Program-made: the position numbers and the translations under genes | The notes under the pieces: model-generated | Told to the model about the DNA's origin: nothing | What the model saw: the letters and a program-made list of their open reading frames with translations, nothing else | Databases searched by the model: none | Shown here: positions 28,659-39,700 of the stretch, piece after piece | Numbering within the stretch: position 1 is the stretch's first letter | How the letters are laid out: every line of letters starts with the position of its first letter | NCBI GenBank assembly: GCA_016699615.1 | Contig: CP064984.1 | Span: forward strand, 1,550,001-1,614,000 | Direction: 5' to 3' | DNA length: 64,000 nucleotides | From: Sphingobacteriales bacterium | Lineage (GTDB): Bacteria; Bacteroidota; Bacteroidia; Chitinophagales; JADIYW01

Positions 28659-29420
28659 TTATAACAACAACCAAGCTAAAATTAAATCTGCAAATAAAAC
28701 CATAATACAGCTTAGTACAACTGCTCTTGTACTTGCTTTTCCTATTTCTAATGCGCTACCATATGCATAAAATCCTTGGTAGCAAGATATTGAAGTTAAT
28801 AAAAAACCGAATACTGCTGATTTTATCAACATAACAAATATATTTTTTGGTATAAAGCTCATTAGGACGCCTTGCATATAATCTGTTGCAGATACATAGC
28901 CTGATAAATCTCCCGAAAGCATACCACCCCAAATTCCTGTAATTGCTGAAATGATTACTAATATCGGTACCATTGTAATGGCTGCCATTATCTTTGGTCC
29001 TATTAAATAAGAGAATGTATTTACGCCCATTATTTCTAACGCATCTATTTGTTCTGTAAGTCGCATTGTGCCTAGCTCAGAAGCTAGATTCGAGCCTACT
29101 TTTCCTGCAAGTATTAGGCAAGAAACTGTTGGAGCTAACTCTAATATCATTGCTTCTTTTACAACATAGCCTACATAATACATTGGCACCATAGAATTTG
29201 ATAAATTGTATGCAAATTGAAATGAGAATACTGCCCCAATGAAAAATGAGATTAACAAAATAATGATTAATGATCCCACACCTATATTAGACATTTGGCG
29301 TAGTGTTTCTTTCCAATACATTGAAGCTCTTTCTGGACTAACGAAGCACCGCTTTATCATTAAGATATATCTGCCTATGTGAAATAGTGGTCCTCCGCTT
29401 TCGTGAACGTATTCTGCCAT
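28659..29420 (-). CDS. mlaE: ABC transporter permease, MlaE type
   Basis: This 253-residue permease has about five membrane segments and the conserved MlaE block E-L-G-T-M-R-L-T-E-Q-I-D-A-L-E-I-M-G (residues ~115-132), the coupling-helix region that meets the ATPase. The upstream G-x-V-F-S-F-Q-F-A-Y segment is also typical. It is four bases from mlaF. The promoter is probably in the ~66-base gap to the divergent SDR at 29487. Confidence 0.93.
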   Translation of the reverse strand: MAEYVHESGGPLFHIGRYILMIKRCFVSPERASMYWKETLRQMSNIGVGSLIIILLISFFIGAVFSFQFAYNLSNSMVPMYYVGYVVKEAMILELAPTVSCLILAGKVGSNLASELGTMRLTEQIDALEIMGVNTFSYLIGPKIMAAITMVPILVIISAITGIWGGMLSGDLSGYVSATDYMQGVLMSFIPKNIFVMLIKSAVFGFLLTSISCYQGFYAYGSALEIGKASTRAVVLSCIMVLFADLILAWLLL

Positions 29421-29486
29421 TTGTATTTAGATAATCATTATTTTAATGCATAAAAATAGTTTAATTTTGTGAGATAAAAAATTTTA

Positions 29487-30186
29487 TGAATATTGTTATT
29501 TCGGGTATTGGGCGTGGTATTGGCAAAGCTATTGCTTTAAAATATATTGAGTTTGGACATACTGTAATTGGTTGTACAAAAAGTATAGAAAGCAAAAAAA
29601 TGTTATTGATGAAATCATTAATTTAGATTTTTCTGGTGATCTAAAGATAATTGATGCTGATATTTCAAAAGCTGATGGTGTTGAGTCATTTTACTCATTC
29701 ATTAAGGAAAATATAGATTCAGTTGATGTTTTAATCAATAATACTGGTGTGTTTTTAGGTGGCAATATGCTTAATGAATCTGAAAATGAACTGATGGAGA
29801 TGCTCAATACAAATTTGTTATCTGCATATAGATTAAGTAAAAAAGTCATTCCATCGATGATTGAGAATGGTAGTGGACAAATTATAAATATTTGCTCTGT
29901 TGTTGCATTGCAAGGCTATCCAAGTGGTGGTAGTTATGCTATAAGTAAGCATGCATTATTAGGCTTTACAAGAAGTTTAAGAGAAGAATTAAAAGATAAA
30001 AATATTAAAGTTACTGCTGTACATCCTGGTGCTACACTTACTGACTCTTGGAATGGTGTAGATTTGCCAGCTGAAAGATTTATTCCTGTGGAAGATATTG
30101 CTGATTTGGTTTATAGCATTAGTGTATTATCTAAGTATAGTGTGGTAGAAGATATTGTTATTCGTCCGCAGTTGGGTGATATTTAA
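29487..30186 (+). pseudogene. Short-chain dehydrogenase/reductase, frameshifted after residue ~38
   Basis: The gene starts at ATG 29487 with M-N-I-V-I-S-G-I-G-R-G-I-G, a clear SDR nucleotide-binding motif, but that frame stops at 29625. The rest (from about 29600 to 30186) continues in another frame with I-N-N-T-G-V-F (the NNAG-like block), I-C-S-V-V with the catalytic Ser, and Y-A-I-S-K. The frames meet at A7 (29594-29600); one extra A restores S-K-K-N-V-I-D-E-I-I-N. The restored protein would be ~233 residues, normal for an SDR. A start inside the second frame would lack the cofactor motif. Terminator 30191-30220 follows. Confidence 0.82.
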
Positions 30187-30190
30187 AATA

Positions 30191-30220
30191 AAAATGTCGT
30201 TCAAAATTGAACGACATTTT
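30191..30220. terminator. Bidirectional intrinsic terminator
   Basis: The 14-base arms AAAATGTCGTTCAA (30191-30204) and TTGAACGACATTTT (30207-30220) are perfect reverse complements with a 2-base centre and A/T-rich ends on both sides. It sits between the convergent SDR and outer-membrane barrel genes and can serve both. Confidence 0.85.
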
Positions 30221-30245
30221 TACTGCTATATTTTTAAAAATCGTA

Positions 30246-30929
30246 TTAGAATTTGAAAATCATATATAATTGTGCACCTGTGTGCAATGCATATTTTTTA
30301 TCATTTAATGCGCCACCAAATTTATTATTTGTAGCATCAATTAGACCTTGATTCAATTTAAAACCAGCACCAATTCCTTTTCTTGATATAAATTCTGCAC
30401 CAAAATTGATACCAGCATCAAATGGTTTGAACATTTTATTTCCACTTCCATCTTCTGGATTTTTTTCTTTTTTGTTTACATCTGCAGTATATTTAAAATC
30501 TTCTTTAGTTTCTAATTGAATTAAATATGAATACGATGCATAGCCACCAAAATTTATATTGAATATTTTTTTCTTACCTATGTATAATTTTGCTATCAAT
30601 GGCACATCTAGAGAATAAAAATTAAGTGATGAATTTCCTCCATTAGAAATTATATTTGATTGAATTTTATTTCTACCACCTTTATTTAAGAAATTTACAC
30701 CTGTTTCTAAGGCAAATGTTTTACCAAACTTATGCTCGAATGTAAGTCCAATCATCCCACCAACCTTGGTTAAATTTTTTGTTTGTTGTTCTGTTTGTCC
30801 TTCAAATTTTACACTGTTTGCACTAAATCCAAGATTAAAACCAATACGATTTGACTTGTCTGAGATGTCTTTTTTTGCAAAAGTATTCATACTTAATGCA
30901 ACGAGTAATAAGAATGCTATTTTTTTCAT
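30246..30929 (-). CDS. Outer-membrane beta-barrel protein (PorT-like)
   Basis: This 227-residue protein has a clear signal peptide (M-K-K-I-A-F-L-L-L-V-A-L-S-M-N-T-F-A, residues 1-18) and then alternating amphipathic strands such as L-G-F-S-A-N-S-V, G-L-T-F-E-H-K-F and L-E-T-G-V-N-F-L, ending in an aromatic Y-M-I-F-K-F. This is the pattern of small outer_membrane_beta-barrel_2 (PorT-family) proteins common in Bacteroidota. The specific function is unknown. It is a single gene with a terminator downstream (30191-30220). Confidence 0.85.
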   Translation of the reverse strand: MKKIAFLLLVALSMNTFAKKDISDKSNRIGFNLGFSANSVKFEGQTEQQTKNLTKVGGMIGLTFEHKFGKTFALETGVNFLNKGGRNKIQSNIISNGGNSSLNFYSLDVPLIAKLYIGKKKIFNINFGGYASYSYLIQLETKEDFKYTADVNKKEKNPEDGSGNKMFKPFDAGINFGAEFISRKGIGAGFKLNQGLIDATNNKFGGALNDKKYALHTGAQLYMIFKF

Positions 30930-31026
30930 ATTGTACTTTTTAGTTAACTCAACAAATATAATACCACATAGTTATATATTCTACTAACAGTCAAACAAAT
31001 ACATGAAAACAATGAATTTATTATCC

Positions 31027-34000
31027 TTATTTATCATGAATTGATTGACGTTGTCCATTGCTATGTGCTTTAAACTCTGGTGCATACATACATTCTATTT
31101 GCGTTATTCCTGATGAGAAATTTCCTGAAAGTGATGCTCTAAGTGTATATTCAAATACATATGTACCTTTGTTTAACCAATCGATAAAGAAATGTGTAGC
31201 TACATCTTTTGTGGTTTCGTAGTAGCCAAATCCATCTTGCCATTTGTATTGTGATAATACATTTGTAGGTTCTGTACCTGCAGAACGCATATCTTTTAGA
31301 TGTACATATTCTAAGTTTCTGTCAGTAGTTAATTCTATTCTCACTGTTATCAAATCGCCTACTTTTATTGGTGTTTTCTCAGTGATTTCCTTTAATACTG
31401 CACCTTTTTCTGTTTGTGCTTTTACAAAATATTTTTTCTGCAATTTTAAATTGGTATTTGCGCTTGTAATTTTATCTATGTCTTCAAAATATTGCCAATA
31501 CATTGCACCATAAGCTGGTCCTTTATCTTTTTTCTTGATGCTAATATTTGCCATGCTTGGTTTTATCTCATTGGCTTCCCATTTTGTTTTATAATAACCT
31601 GTGCCTTCTTCTACTTGTGTTGGCGATACTTTTTTGTTATCTACAGTTACTTCTACAATTTGGTTGCTTTCAATCCAATTGCTTCCACTTAATAATAATG
31701 CGTAGCATGCTTCTGCTGTTGCTTTTGTTGTTTTCCAACTTGTAGTTTGTTTTTGTTTTAGCAACCAAAGCTTCATGGCATCAATTGATTTTTCGTCTTT
31801 TGTTATCTCTGAGAATGCTTCTATTAATAATGATTGCGTTTCTACTGGTGCTTCGTACCAATACCATGCGCCATTTTCTAATGCTTTCCAATACATGCCT
31901 AATTCTTCGCTGTTGATTGCATTTTGTCTGAATGATTCTATTATTGTATTGGCTACTTTAGCTTCATTATTTCTATTCATAATCATGCTTATCATCGCTT
32001 TGTTATACATATTATAATCATTCCAATATTGTTTTGATTGCGACAAGAAATAGTTGTATGCTTCTTGATTTTGTGTTGCAATTTTTTTATTAGAATAAAA
32101 CGAACGCATGTATAAATAATGGATTTGGAAATAACTTGTATGGTTGTTTTTTATATAGTTATTATCGTATTTTCTTATATCATCAAAATCTTCTTTCATT
32201 CTATCGTCTAAGTATTTTAATGCTTTGTCTACCATTGATGCTATTCTATCATCTGTCTGTACATTGATAATTTTTAGTTGATTTAGATGTCCAATTCCTT
32301 CAATAATGTATTGTGTGATAAATCTATTTTCTGGCATTCCTGCAAACCACATAAATCCACCATTTGGTGCTTGCAATAGTACTAATTTGTCTAATGCAGC
32401 TTTTTGTTCATTTGCCATTTTGTTCAAATCAAACAACAATGCTATTCTTTTTTTCTGTTCTGTTTCGTTTTGTGCATCTCTTACCCAAGGTGATTCTTCC
32501 AATATTACATTTTTTAATTCTTGGTTTTTTTCTAGATTGCTCAGCAATGCATCACTTTTTGCATTGCTCCATTTTTCAAATACTTTTTTAATTTTTGGAT
32601 TTGAGTTTGCAATATGCGACGCTAAAGTATTGGCATAATATCTTGAGAATAATTGTTCTGCACATTCGTAAGGATATTCCATCATGTATGGTAATGCTTG
32701 TACTGCATACCATGCTGGATTGCTTGACATTTCTAAGGTTAATGATTGGTGTTGTAGTGTTTTAGAATTATTATTTAATAGTTTTTTGAATACATATTTC
32801 TTATTGTCTTTGCCTGAAACCCAAAGTGGCAATGATTCTGTAACCAGCATTCTATTAGATAATACTGGAATTGTATTTTGCTCGCCATCGCTAAAGTTGT
32901 CTGCTTGTGCAATTATTTCATAAGTTACAGCATCAACACCTTTTGGTACAATTATTTTCCAAAATGCTGCTGTGTTTTGTCCTTTTTGTACTATAAAGCT
33001 TTGTGTAGGTGTATTTATTCTAAATGCATCGTTCACTTGCTTTCCTGTAATAGCATCTATTAAATTTAATGTAATTTTCCCATTCAGAATTTTATCAGAT
33101 AAATTTGTAATTTTTGATGACAATTGAATGGTATCGCCTTCTCTCATGAATCTTGGTGTATTTGGTACAACCATTAATTCTTTTTGTGTGATGACACTTT
33201 TTTCGAATTGTGCTGTTTGTAAATCTTGTGTGTGTGCCAAGCCTAACATTTTCCATTTAGTTAATGTTTCTGGCATTGTAAATTCTATAACAACATTGCC
33301 TTCTTCGTCTGTTTTAAGTTGTGGAAAAAAGAATGCTAATTCACTTAAATTGGTACGTGGCACTATTTTCTTTGGTTCTTCCTTTTCTTCTATAACTGTG
33401 TCTAATTCTACATTTTTTAATTTTTTTGCTTCATCAAATTGTGCTGTTGGTGCTGGTGCTTCTTTTGCTTCTTCTGCGCTATAATCTAATACTGCACTTT
33501 CAACAGACATAGAACTTTTAAGCATCATTCCTTTACCATTTCTAATATTATAGTAGTATGGCGTACCTAGGAATAATCCAAACAGATTTAATCTATCGTA
33601 ATTTTGATTTGTAGTATTGCCGTAATCATGCCATTTTTTTGAATAAAAAATGTTTGGATGACTAATGCCGAATCCATCATTTGCAGTAAATGAACTTAGA
33701 TTGTTTGTAATTGGTTTGCCTTGTAAATAGAAACCTAATGAATGTGGTAAGAATGCATCTAAAGAAGCATCGTACATTGTTGTTAATAATTCAGATGATA
33801 CTTTCTCTTTATTATTCCCTAGTATTTTTAGCTTCCATGTTTCTTTTTGTCCTGGCAATAATTTATCTCTGAATGTTTGAAATTCTATTTTTAAATCTTT
33901 TGTTGGGTATGGTACATTTACAAACTGTGCTTGACTGTGGAATCTATTTTCTAATATAGTGTATGCTTTTACTTGAATGCCACCTCTGTGTTCTTCTTTT

Positions 34001-37000
34001 ATTGGAATTGAGATGGTTTGTATTGTATTATTTAAGTTTATTAATTTTCTTTCTATCCAACTGTTTTGGTGTTTAACTTCTAAGATGGCGTATACATTTT
34101 TTAATGATGAATTGATTTTTACTATTAATGTATCATTTGGCAACAATGTACTTTTATTCACTTTTAGGTTTAAGAAAGATTTTACATTTTCTGTTGTGCT
34201 ATTAAATGAAGTAGCATTGAATGTATTAGAAAATTGTATTAGATTATTGTTCTTGTCTTTGCAAGCAAATTCTACAAGATAAGTTCCAGTTGCTAATTCA
34301 TTTGGTTTGAAAATAATATTTTTTTGATTGTTTGTATTAAACTTAAATGTATATAATAATTTATTTTTCTCCCAATTAATTGGATTGTTTTCATTATTGT
34401 ACACATCGTAAGGAAAAAGATTTTGATGTGCAATTTCTGAGATTAAATACTCATCGGTTGCTTCCCAAAGTTTTGCTTTGTATGGATTTTCAGGTACCGA
34501 CAAACTGTATATTTTTACTTCTACATCAGTTGGTTCGTGCTGTCCATTTAAGTTATTTGTTATAATGCTTATTTTTTCTTCTTTTTGTACATCTATATTT
34601 TCTGGAATTTGCATTTGTACATCTATGGCTAAGTATCCAACTTTTACTTGCGTTTCGTTGCTTTGCGTTTCTCCATTGATGTCTGTAACGTCTACATTTA
34701 TGTTGTAAGTAAAGTATGGTTTTAAGCTTTTATCTAAACTTAAATCTGGTATTGCATCAAAATTTATGGTGTACTTTCCGTTGATGTCTGTTGTGGTGCT
34801 ACCAACCGAAATTATTTTTGGTGCTGTTGGTGGCATGTATGGTTTTCTCCAGTTCCACCAACACCAAATAGGAAAATGAGGTACACGTGTTACTGTATAT
34901 TTTACTGTTGCGTTGTCTAAAACTGCTCCTGCATAACTTATTGCAGTTCCTGAAATTTTTACTGTATCATTTAAGTTGTATGCAGTTTTTACTGTATCAA
35001 ATAGTACTTCAAATTTTGGTCTTTTGTATTCTTCTACTTGTATGTTTTTAGAGCCATAGCTAGTTTCTAATGTCATGCTGCCAAGCAAACCTGTAGCTGG
35101 TGCAATAAATGTGCCTGTAAATGAGCCAAAATTATTTGTTGTTAATTCTTGTCTACTTATTTCTTGATAGTTGGCGTCTCTGAAAATTACATTTACCTTT
35201 TGTTCTTTAAGTACTTTATTTTCTCCTTTAAAAGATTCGATGAAGATACCTTTGAAATAGATAGTTTGTGTTGGTCTATATATTGATCTATCTGTAAAAA
35301 GTTGAATGTTTTTTTGTGGTGTTGGTTCGCCTTCTTGATAATAGTATGTATAGTGTGTTTGTTCGCCAGCTAAGACTTCTGTGTTGTATTTTATTTCTAC
35401 TTGAAAATAATTGTTGTAATTATATGTTTTATCAATATCTATTTTTTTACTTGCAAAACCTGCTTCATTCGTGGTTAGTTTTTCAACCAATATATATTTA
35501 TTTTTTCTGGTGTTATAGTCGTACTCTCTTTTTAGTAAATTGACTGTTGCGTTTTTTATTGGTGTACTATTTTTTCTATCTAGTACATAAATTTCAAACA
35601 CATTATCTTGTTGTTTTGTAGTGTAACTTAAGTTTGTTACAAATAGTGGATTTACAACAACTGCGCTTTTATCTTCTTTTACAGAAAATTGTGGATTTGT
35701 AGATGTCATTAACACATAAAATCCTGTTGAAAGTTCTGGCAGTATAATTTCGCTTTGATGTTGATTATAATCTAGCTTATTACTTAATTCTTGTGTCCAG
35801 CTTTTTTGTACTTTTCTATCGTTTAGTCTTTTAATTACATCTTCTTGAGTTTCTTTTCTTTAGTTTCAAATATTTTATCCTTGTCTTCGTAATTAATTCT
35901 CACAAATTTTAGATATATTTTCTGAACATTTTTATATGATACTAATGCTAAGTTCTTTTGATTTGGTATTAATGCTTTTTCTGTAGTGATAAAAATATGT
36001 TTTTGTTGTAGTGTTTTACTTATTGCAATACAGTTTTGCGCACCATTGCTATTTGGATAATATGCAACACATTCGTTACAAATTTTCATTACATTTTTTG
36101 CAGTAAATGTTTCTTTATTGTCTATCTTATTTTTTAGATAATCATTATTCAAATTTTGGTTTATAAATTGTGCTAGCAAAAAATACATATCATCTCCGTA
36201 TGATGTTTTGGTATATTCTATTTTTGCATCATTTAATGCTAAAAAATATAAATACAATGCCTCATCTTTATCAAAATAATGTTCTCTAACGTATTGCAAT
36301 CTTTTCACATCAGCATCAGCAAGTGCTTCCATATTCGATTTGTCTGCCAATCTAAATTTCAGTAAGTCTTGGTATATCTTTAAAACTCTAAAACTATTAG
36401 AACTTGTATCTTGTGTGGTGATAGATAAATTTACAAAGTCATTTACATCATCAAAATATTTTTTATTGTCGATGCTGAATGCATTTGCTGGCTCAGCAAA
36501 ATTTGCAAAATCTATATTAAAAAAATCTATTGCTCTATGTGCTAAAAAATCATATAGTGTTGGTCTAAATATTTTAGAGTTTTTTTCACTAACGATAATG
36601 TCATTAATCTTATCTAATTTTATGCTTTGTAATATTTCTTTTTGGCTTAATGATGCAAGATAATGTTGACTAATATTTTCTGCTAATGTTTGCAAATCCC
36701 AAGTTCTAAAATCATCAGATTGTATTTCCTCAGTTTTTGTTCTGTCATCAAATTTCCAAGAATTGCTATTGTAATATTGGTGTAATAATTCTGCCAAAAT
36801 ACTATGTAATAATGCTTTTTCTGCACCATTTGATGTTGCAATATTTTTGTTGATTTCTTGTACTATTTTAAGCTCACTTTCTTCTTCTAAAACCATTTTG
36901 TATTTATACTTATACAAATTTGATTTCATCATTGCATTCATATCATTATTCTTTTTGGCTATTTCCAAAAATTGTTCAACCAATGCTAATGCATCTTTTG

Positions 37001-37130
37001 TTTTGCTTTCATTTTCTAGCTTTTGGACTTTATTCCAATCAATTTCTTTGTTTTCCATGCTCTGCGAATATATTTTTGATGAAGTCAATATTAGCAACAC
37101 AATCATCGAATATTTTAGTACTACATTCAT
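31027..37130 (-). pseudogene. Very large bacterial alpha-2-macroglobulin, interrupted by one frameshift
   Basis: Two frames (37130 to 35835 and ~35855 to 31027) together encode about 2,030 residues. The N-terminal 431 residues include a signal peptide (residues 1-22) and a helical region unlike the macroglobulin core. The second part has the MG2 motif F-T-D-R-S-I-Y-R-P-T-Q-T-I-Y-F-K-G, the MG10/A2M block with L-A-F-F-F-P-Q-L-K-T-D and T-E-T-L-T-K-W-K-like text, and the thioester C-A-E-Q encoded at 32653-32664. Such proteins trap proteases in the envelope. The break lies near 35851-35861; one extra A on the coding strand gives K-K-T-Q-E-D-V-I-K-R-L and a continuous protein. DUF3089 is five bases upstream. 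Confidence 0.88.
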
Positions 37131-37135
37131 ATCAT

Positions 37136-38110
37136 TTAATTGTTTTTATTTAAAAAAAGATTCACTCTATGTTCTACATTTTCTCTAATATTCATATAGA
37201 ATAAACTATAATCATGAATATGATAGTTGTTTTTTAATAATGGTACATACCCTGAAATATTTGGTTTCTGTATTTCAAGAATTCCGTTGCCACATTTTGC
37301 GCCAAGTAGTTTCGGGAAAATTTCATTTTTATTTTTTTTTATTCCACCTAAATTTTTCGATGCATCTACAAATTCATTTGTTGTATTCCAACTCAATGGA
37401 TTAACTACCATTGCGCCTTTGTATGCATCAGAAAAAGATCCATCTGTGCCTAATAAAAATGCATTGTAAGAAATAATTGCACCTAAGCTGTCTGCATGTT
37501 CTGCAACTTTTAAATATTGAAATTGATTTGGGAATGTTGGATAGCCTATTAAATATGCTGCAACTAATTGTTTGTGCAAATCCTTACCATCAAAAAAATC
37601 TTTCAACAATCTTGCTGCATGCATGCTACCTTGTGAGTGTCCTGCAATTACAATTGGTCTACCTTGATTATAATTCTTTAGGTAATACTCAAACGCTGCT
37701 TTTATATCTTGATATGCTGTATTGAATGCTTCTTTAGATTTGTCTGAGTTTCTTGCAAAGAAATTATGCAAAACTGCTTGTTGGTATCTTGGTGCATATA
37801 CTTTGCAAGCTGCATTAAAAACACTTGCTTGATATTGTATGCATAATTCATCAGTTTGTTTGTTCACTCTATCATTATCTAAGCTTGTATTGCCAGAAAT
37901 CTTTAAGCCATAAATATCTGTTGTTGGATGAATATAGAAAACATCTGCTTTTGCTATGGATTGATTGTTTTTTATAGACGTGTTTGGCGTCCAATTTGAG
38001 TTGTTTGAAACTTGTGGTAATGCTGCCCAATTTTGCGTTTGTGCATAGTCTGTAACTTGTGCAAAAGCAACTTTTTGTAAAAGAAATAATAGAAATAACA
38101 ATCTACCCAT
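37136..38110 (-). CDS. DUF3089 alpha/beta-hydrolase
   Basis: This 324-residue exported protein has a short signal peptide (residues 1-17), a V-F-Y-I-H-P-T-T motif (residues ~57-64) and the nucleophile elbow G-H-S-Q-G-S (residues ~161-166), all typical of DUF3089 hydrolases. A late H-I-H-D-Y-S segment provides a candidate catalytic His. The substrate is unknown; esterase or lipase-like activity is a family-level guess. It ends five bases before the alpha-2-macroglobulin start, so the two form an operon. Confidence 0.9.
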   Translation of the reverse strand: MGRLLFLLFLLQKVAFAQVTDYAQTQNWAALPQVSNNSNWTPNTSIKNNQSIAKADVFYIHPTTDIYGLKISGNTSLDNDRVNKQTDELCIQYQASVFNAACKVYAPRYQQAVLHNFFARNSDKSKEAFNTAYQDIKAAFEYYLKNYNQGRPIVIAGHSQGSMHAARLLKDFFDGKDLHKQLVAAYLIGYPTFPNQFQYLKVAEHADSLGAIISYNAFLLGTDGSFSDAYKGAMVVNPLSWNTTNEFVDASKNLGGIKKNKNEIFPKLLGAKCGNGILEIQKPNISGYVPLLKNNYHIHDYSLFYMNIRENVEHRVNLFLNKNN

Positions 38111-38268
38111 TTGACGTATTCAAATTTATTTTCATATAAAATTAATTCCAATTTTTATATTTGTATGTTAAGTATTGTTATCAGTAATAAATATGACACA
38201 AGATTTGAATTATTAATGAAAAACTCTTGTATTTTAGTACTCATAAATAAGTATAAGAATTAGATTGT

Positions 38269-39072
38269 ATGAATACGATTCAAACGTTTTTATTAGAAAA
38301 TAAATCAATAGTAAATATTGTTGTAGTTGCAATAATTTTTACTTTTACTTTAGCTGCTGGAAAATTTATAAAATATACAGTATCAAACTTAATTATTAAA
38401 AAAACTGGTGATGAAATAACAGGTAACTTTGTTGGCCGTATTTTTAGTATAATTGTTTTTGCAACTGGTATTTTGCTTTGCTTAGAAAAATTAGGCTTAA
38501 AATCTTTTTCTAATAAAATATTAGCTGGTGCTGGATTGACAACATTTATTATTGGTTTTGCACTTAAAGATATTGGCGAAAACTTTTTAGCAGGAATTGT
38601 ATTGGCGCTCAATAAGCCATTTCGTGTTGGTGATATTATACAAGTAGATAGTATAATTGGCGAGGTGGCGTCTGTTACATTAAGAGAAACAACCATAAAA
38701 ACGAATGATGGCAAAGATATCTATATTCCTAATTCTAAGTTGATTACTAGTCCATTGACAAATTATACAGTTGATGGTTTCCAAAGATTTGAATTAAAAA
38801 TAGAAATTGAAGGCTATACATCAGATACAAATATACTCATGCAAAACATCAAAGATGTTATCAACGAACATAAGAGTGTAATTGAAAAAAAAGAAAAAGT
38901 TACAGATGTACATTTAGTTCAAATTAAGCAACAAAACATGAGTTTCTTGTTATACTATTGGTTGTATGATTTTCATTTCAATATGAATGAAGAGCAAATA
39001 AAAACAACTATTATGTTGCAACTAAAAGATTATTTTAATCAGAATAATATAAAGTTAGTTTCTATTGCTTAG
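38269..39072 (+). CDS. mscS: Small-conductance mechanosensitive channel (MscS family)
   Basis: This 267-residue protein has three N-terminal membrane helices (residues ~14-36, ~52-70, ~78-100). The third is the pore-lining one, with small residues A-G-A-G-L-T-T-F-I-I-G-F-A-L. It is followed by the MscS beta domain (F-R-V-G-D-I-I-Q-V and the T-L-R-E-T-T-I-K-T-N-D-G block, then I-Y-I-P-N-S-K). The length is close to that of E. coli MscS. Such channels release solutes on osmotic downshock. It is a single gene, convergent with lspA. Confidence 0.93.
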   Translation: MNTIQTFLLENKSIVNIVVVAIIFTFTLAAGKFIKYTVSNLIIKKTGDEITGNFVGRIFSIIVFATGILLCLEKLGLKSFSNKILAGAGLTTFIIGFALKDIGENFLAGIVLALNKPFRVGDIIQVDSIIGEVASVTLRETTIKTNDGKDIYIPNSKLITSPLTNYTVDGFQRFELKIEIEGYTSDTNILMQNIKDVINEHKSVIEKKEKVTDVHLVQIKQQNMSFLLYYWLYDFHFNMNEEQIKTTIMLQLKDYFNQNNIKLVSIA

Positions 39073-39082
39073 TTGCTGTTTT

Positions 39083-39685
39083 TTATTTTAATATCTTATT
39101 CTGGAATAGTAATAAGATAGCTACACCTACTGTAATGTAAGCATCTGCAACATTGAAAATGTATGGAAAAAACTCTGTGTATCTGCCACCAACAAATGGA
39201 ATCCATTCTGGTAAATTGTCATTATACAATGGGAAATAAAACATATCTACAACTCTACCTTTGAACCATGTTCCATATGATTCTGCAGGAAATAGTGTTG
39301 CAATTTCACTAGGTGTGCTTTCGCTAAATATTTTACCATAAAATACACTATCTATAATATTTCCTACTGCGCCTGCAAAAATTAAGGACATACATACTAC
39401 AAATAGATAATTTGCGTGCTTGGTTTGTATTTGTTTGCGAATATAATAAGCAATAAATATGACAACAATTATTCTAAAAAATGTCAATAATAATTTGCCT
39501 ATGCCTCCACCAAAGCTAAGTCCGAATGCCATGCCTTCATTTTCTACAAAACTGATGCTTGCCCAATCTCCTAAATAATAATTATGCTCACCAAGATACA
39601 TATTGAGCTTTACATATATTTTAGTAATTTGGTCTATTATAATTAGTATAAATATAAATAAAATCGCAAATCGTTGTTTGTTCAT
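39083..39685 (-). CDS. lspA: Lipoprotein signal peptidase (SPase II)
   Basis: This 200-residue integral membrane aspartic protease cleaves prolipoprotein signal peptides. The catalytic Asp residues are in G-A-V-G-N-I-I-D-S-V-F (residues ~105-115) and F-N-V-A-D-A-Y-I-T-V (residues ~177-186). The N-terminal D-Q-I-T-K-I-Y-V-K motif is also present. The extended periplasmic loop between the two Asp blocks (~120-175) is typical of Bacteroidota enzymes. The gene is 15 bases downstream of rng and closes a five-gene operon. Confidence 0.95.
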   Translation of the reverse strand: MNKQRFAILFIFILIIIDQITKIYVKLNMYLGEHNYYLGDWASISFVENEGMAFGLSFGGGIGKLLLTFFRIIVVIFIAYYIRKQIQTKHANYLFVVCMSLIFAGAVGNIIDSVFYGKIFSESTPSEIATLFPAESYGTWFKGRVVDMFYFPLYNDNLPEWIPFVGGRYTEFFPYIFNVADAYITVGVAILLLFQNKILK

Positions 39686-39700
39686 GGTACAAATATATAA

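Noticed and set aside
38156..38163. TATATTTG as a promoter for mscS
   Set aside because: It matches the -7 consensus but lies 106 bases before the ATG with no -33 element; such boxes are expected by chance in AT-rich DNA.
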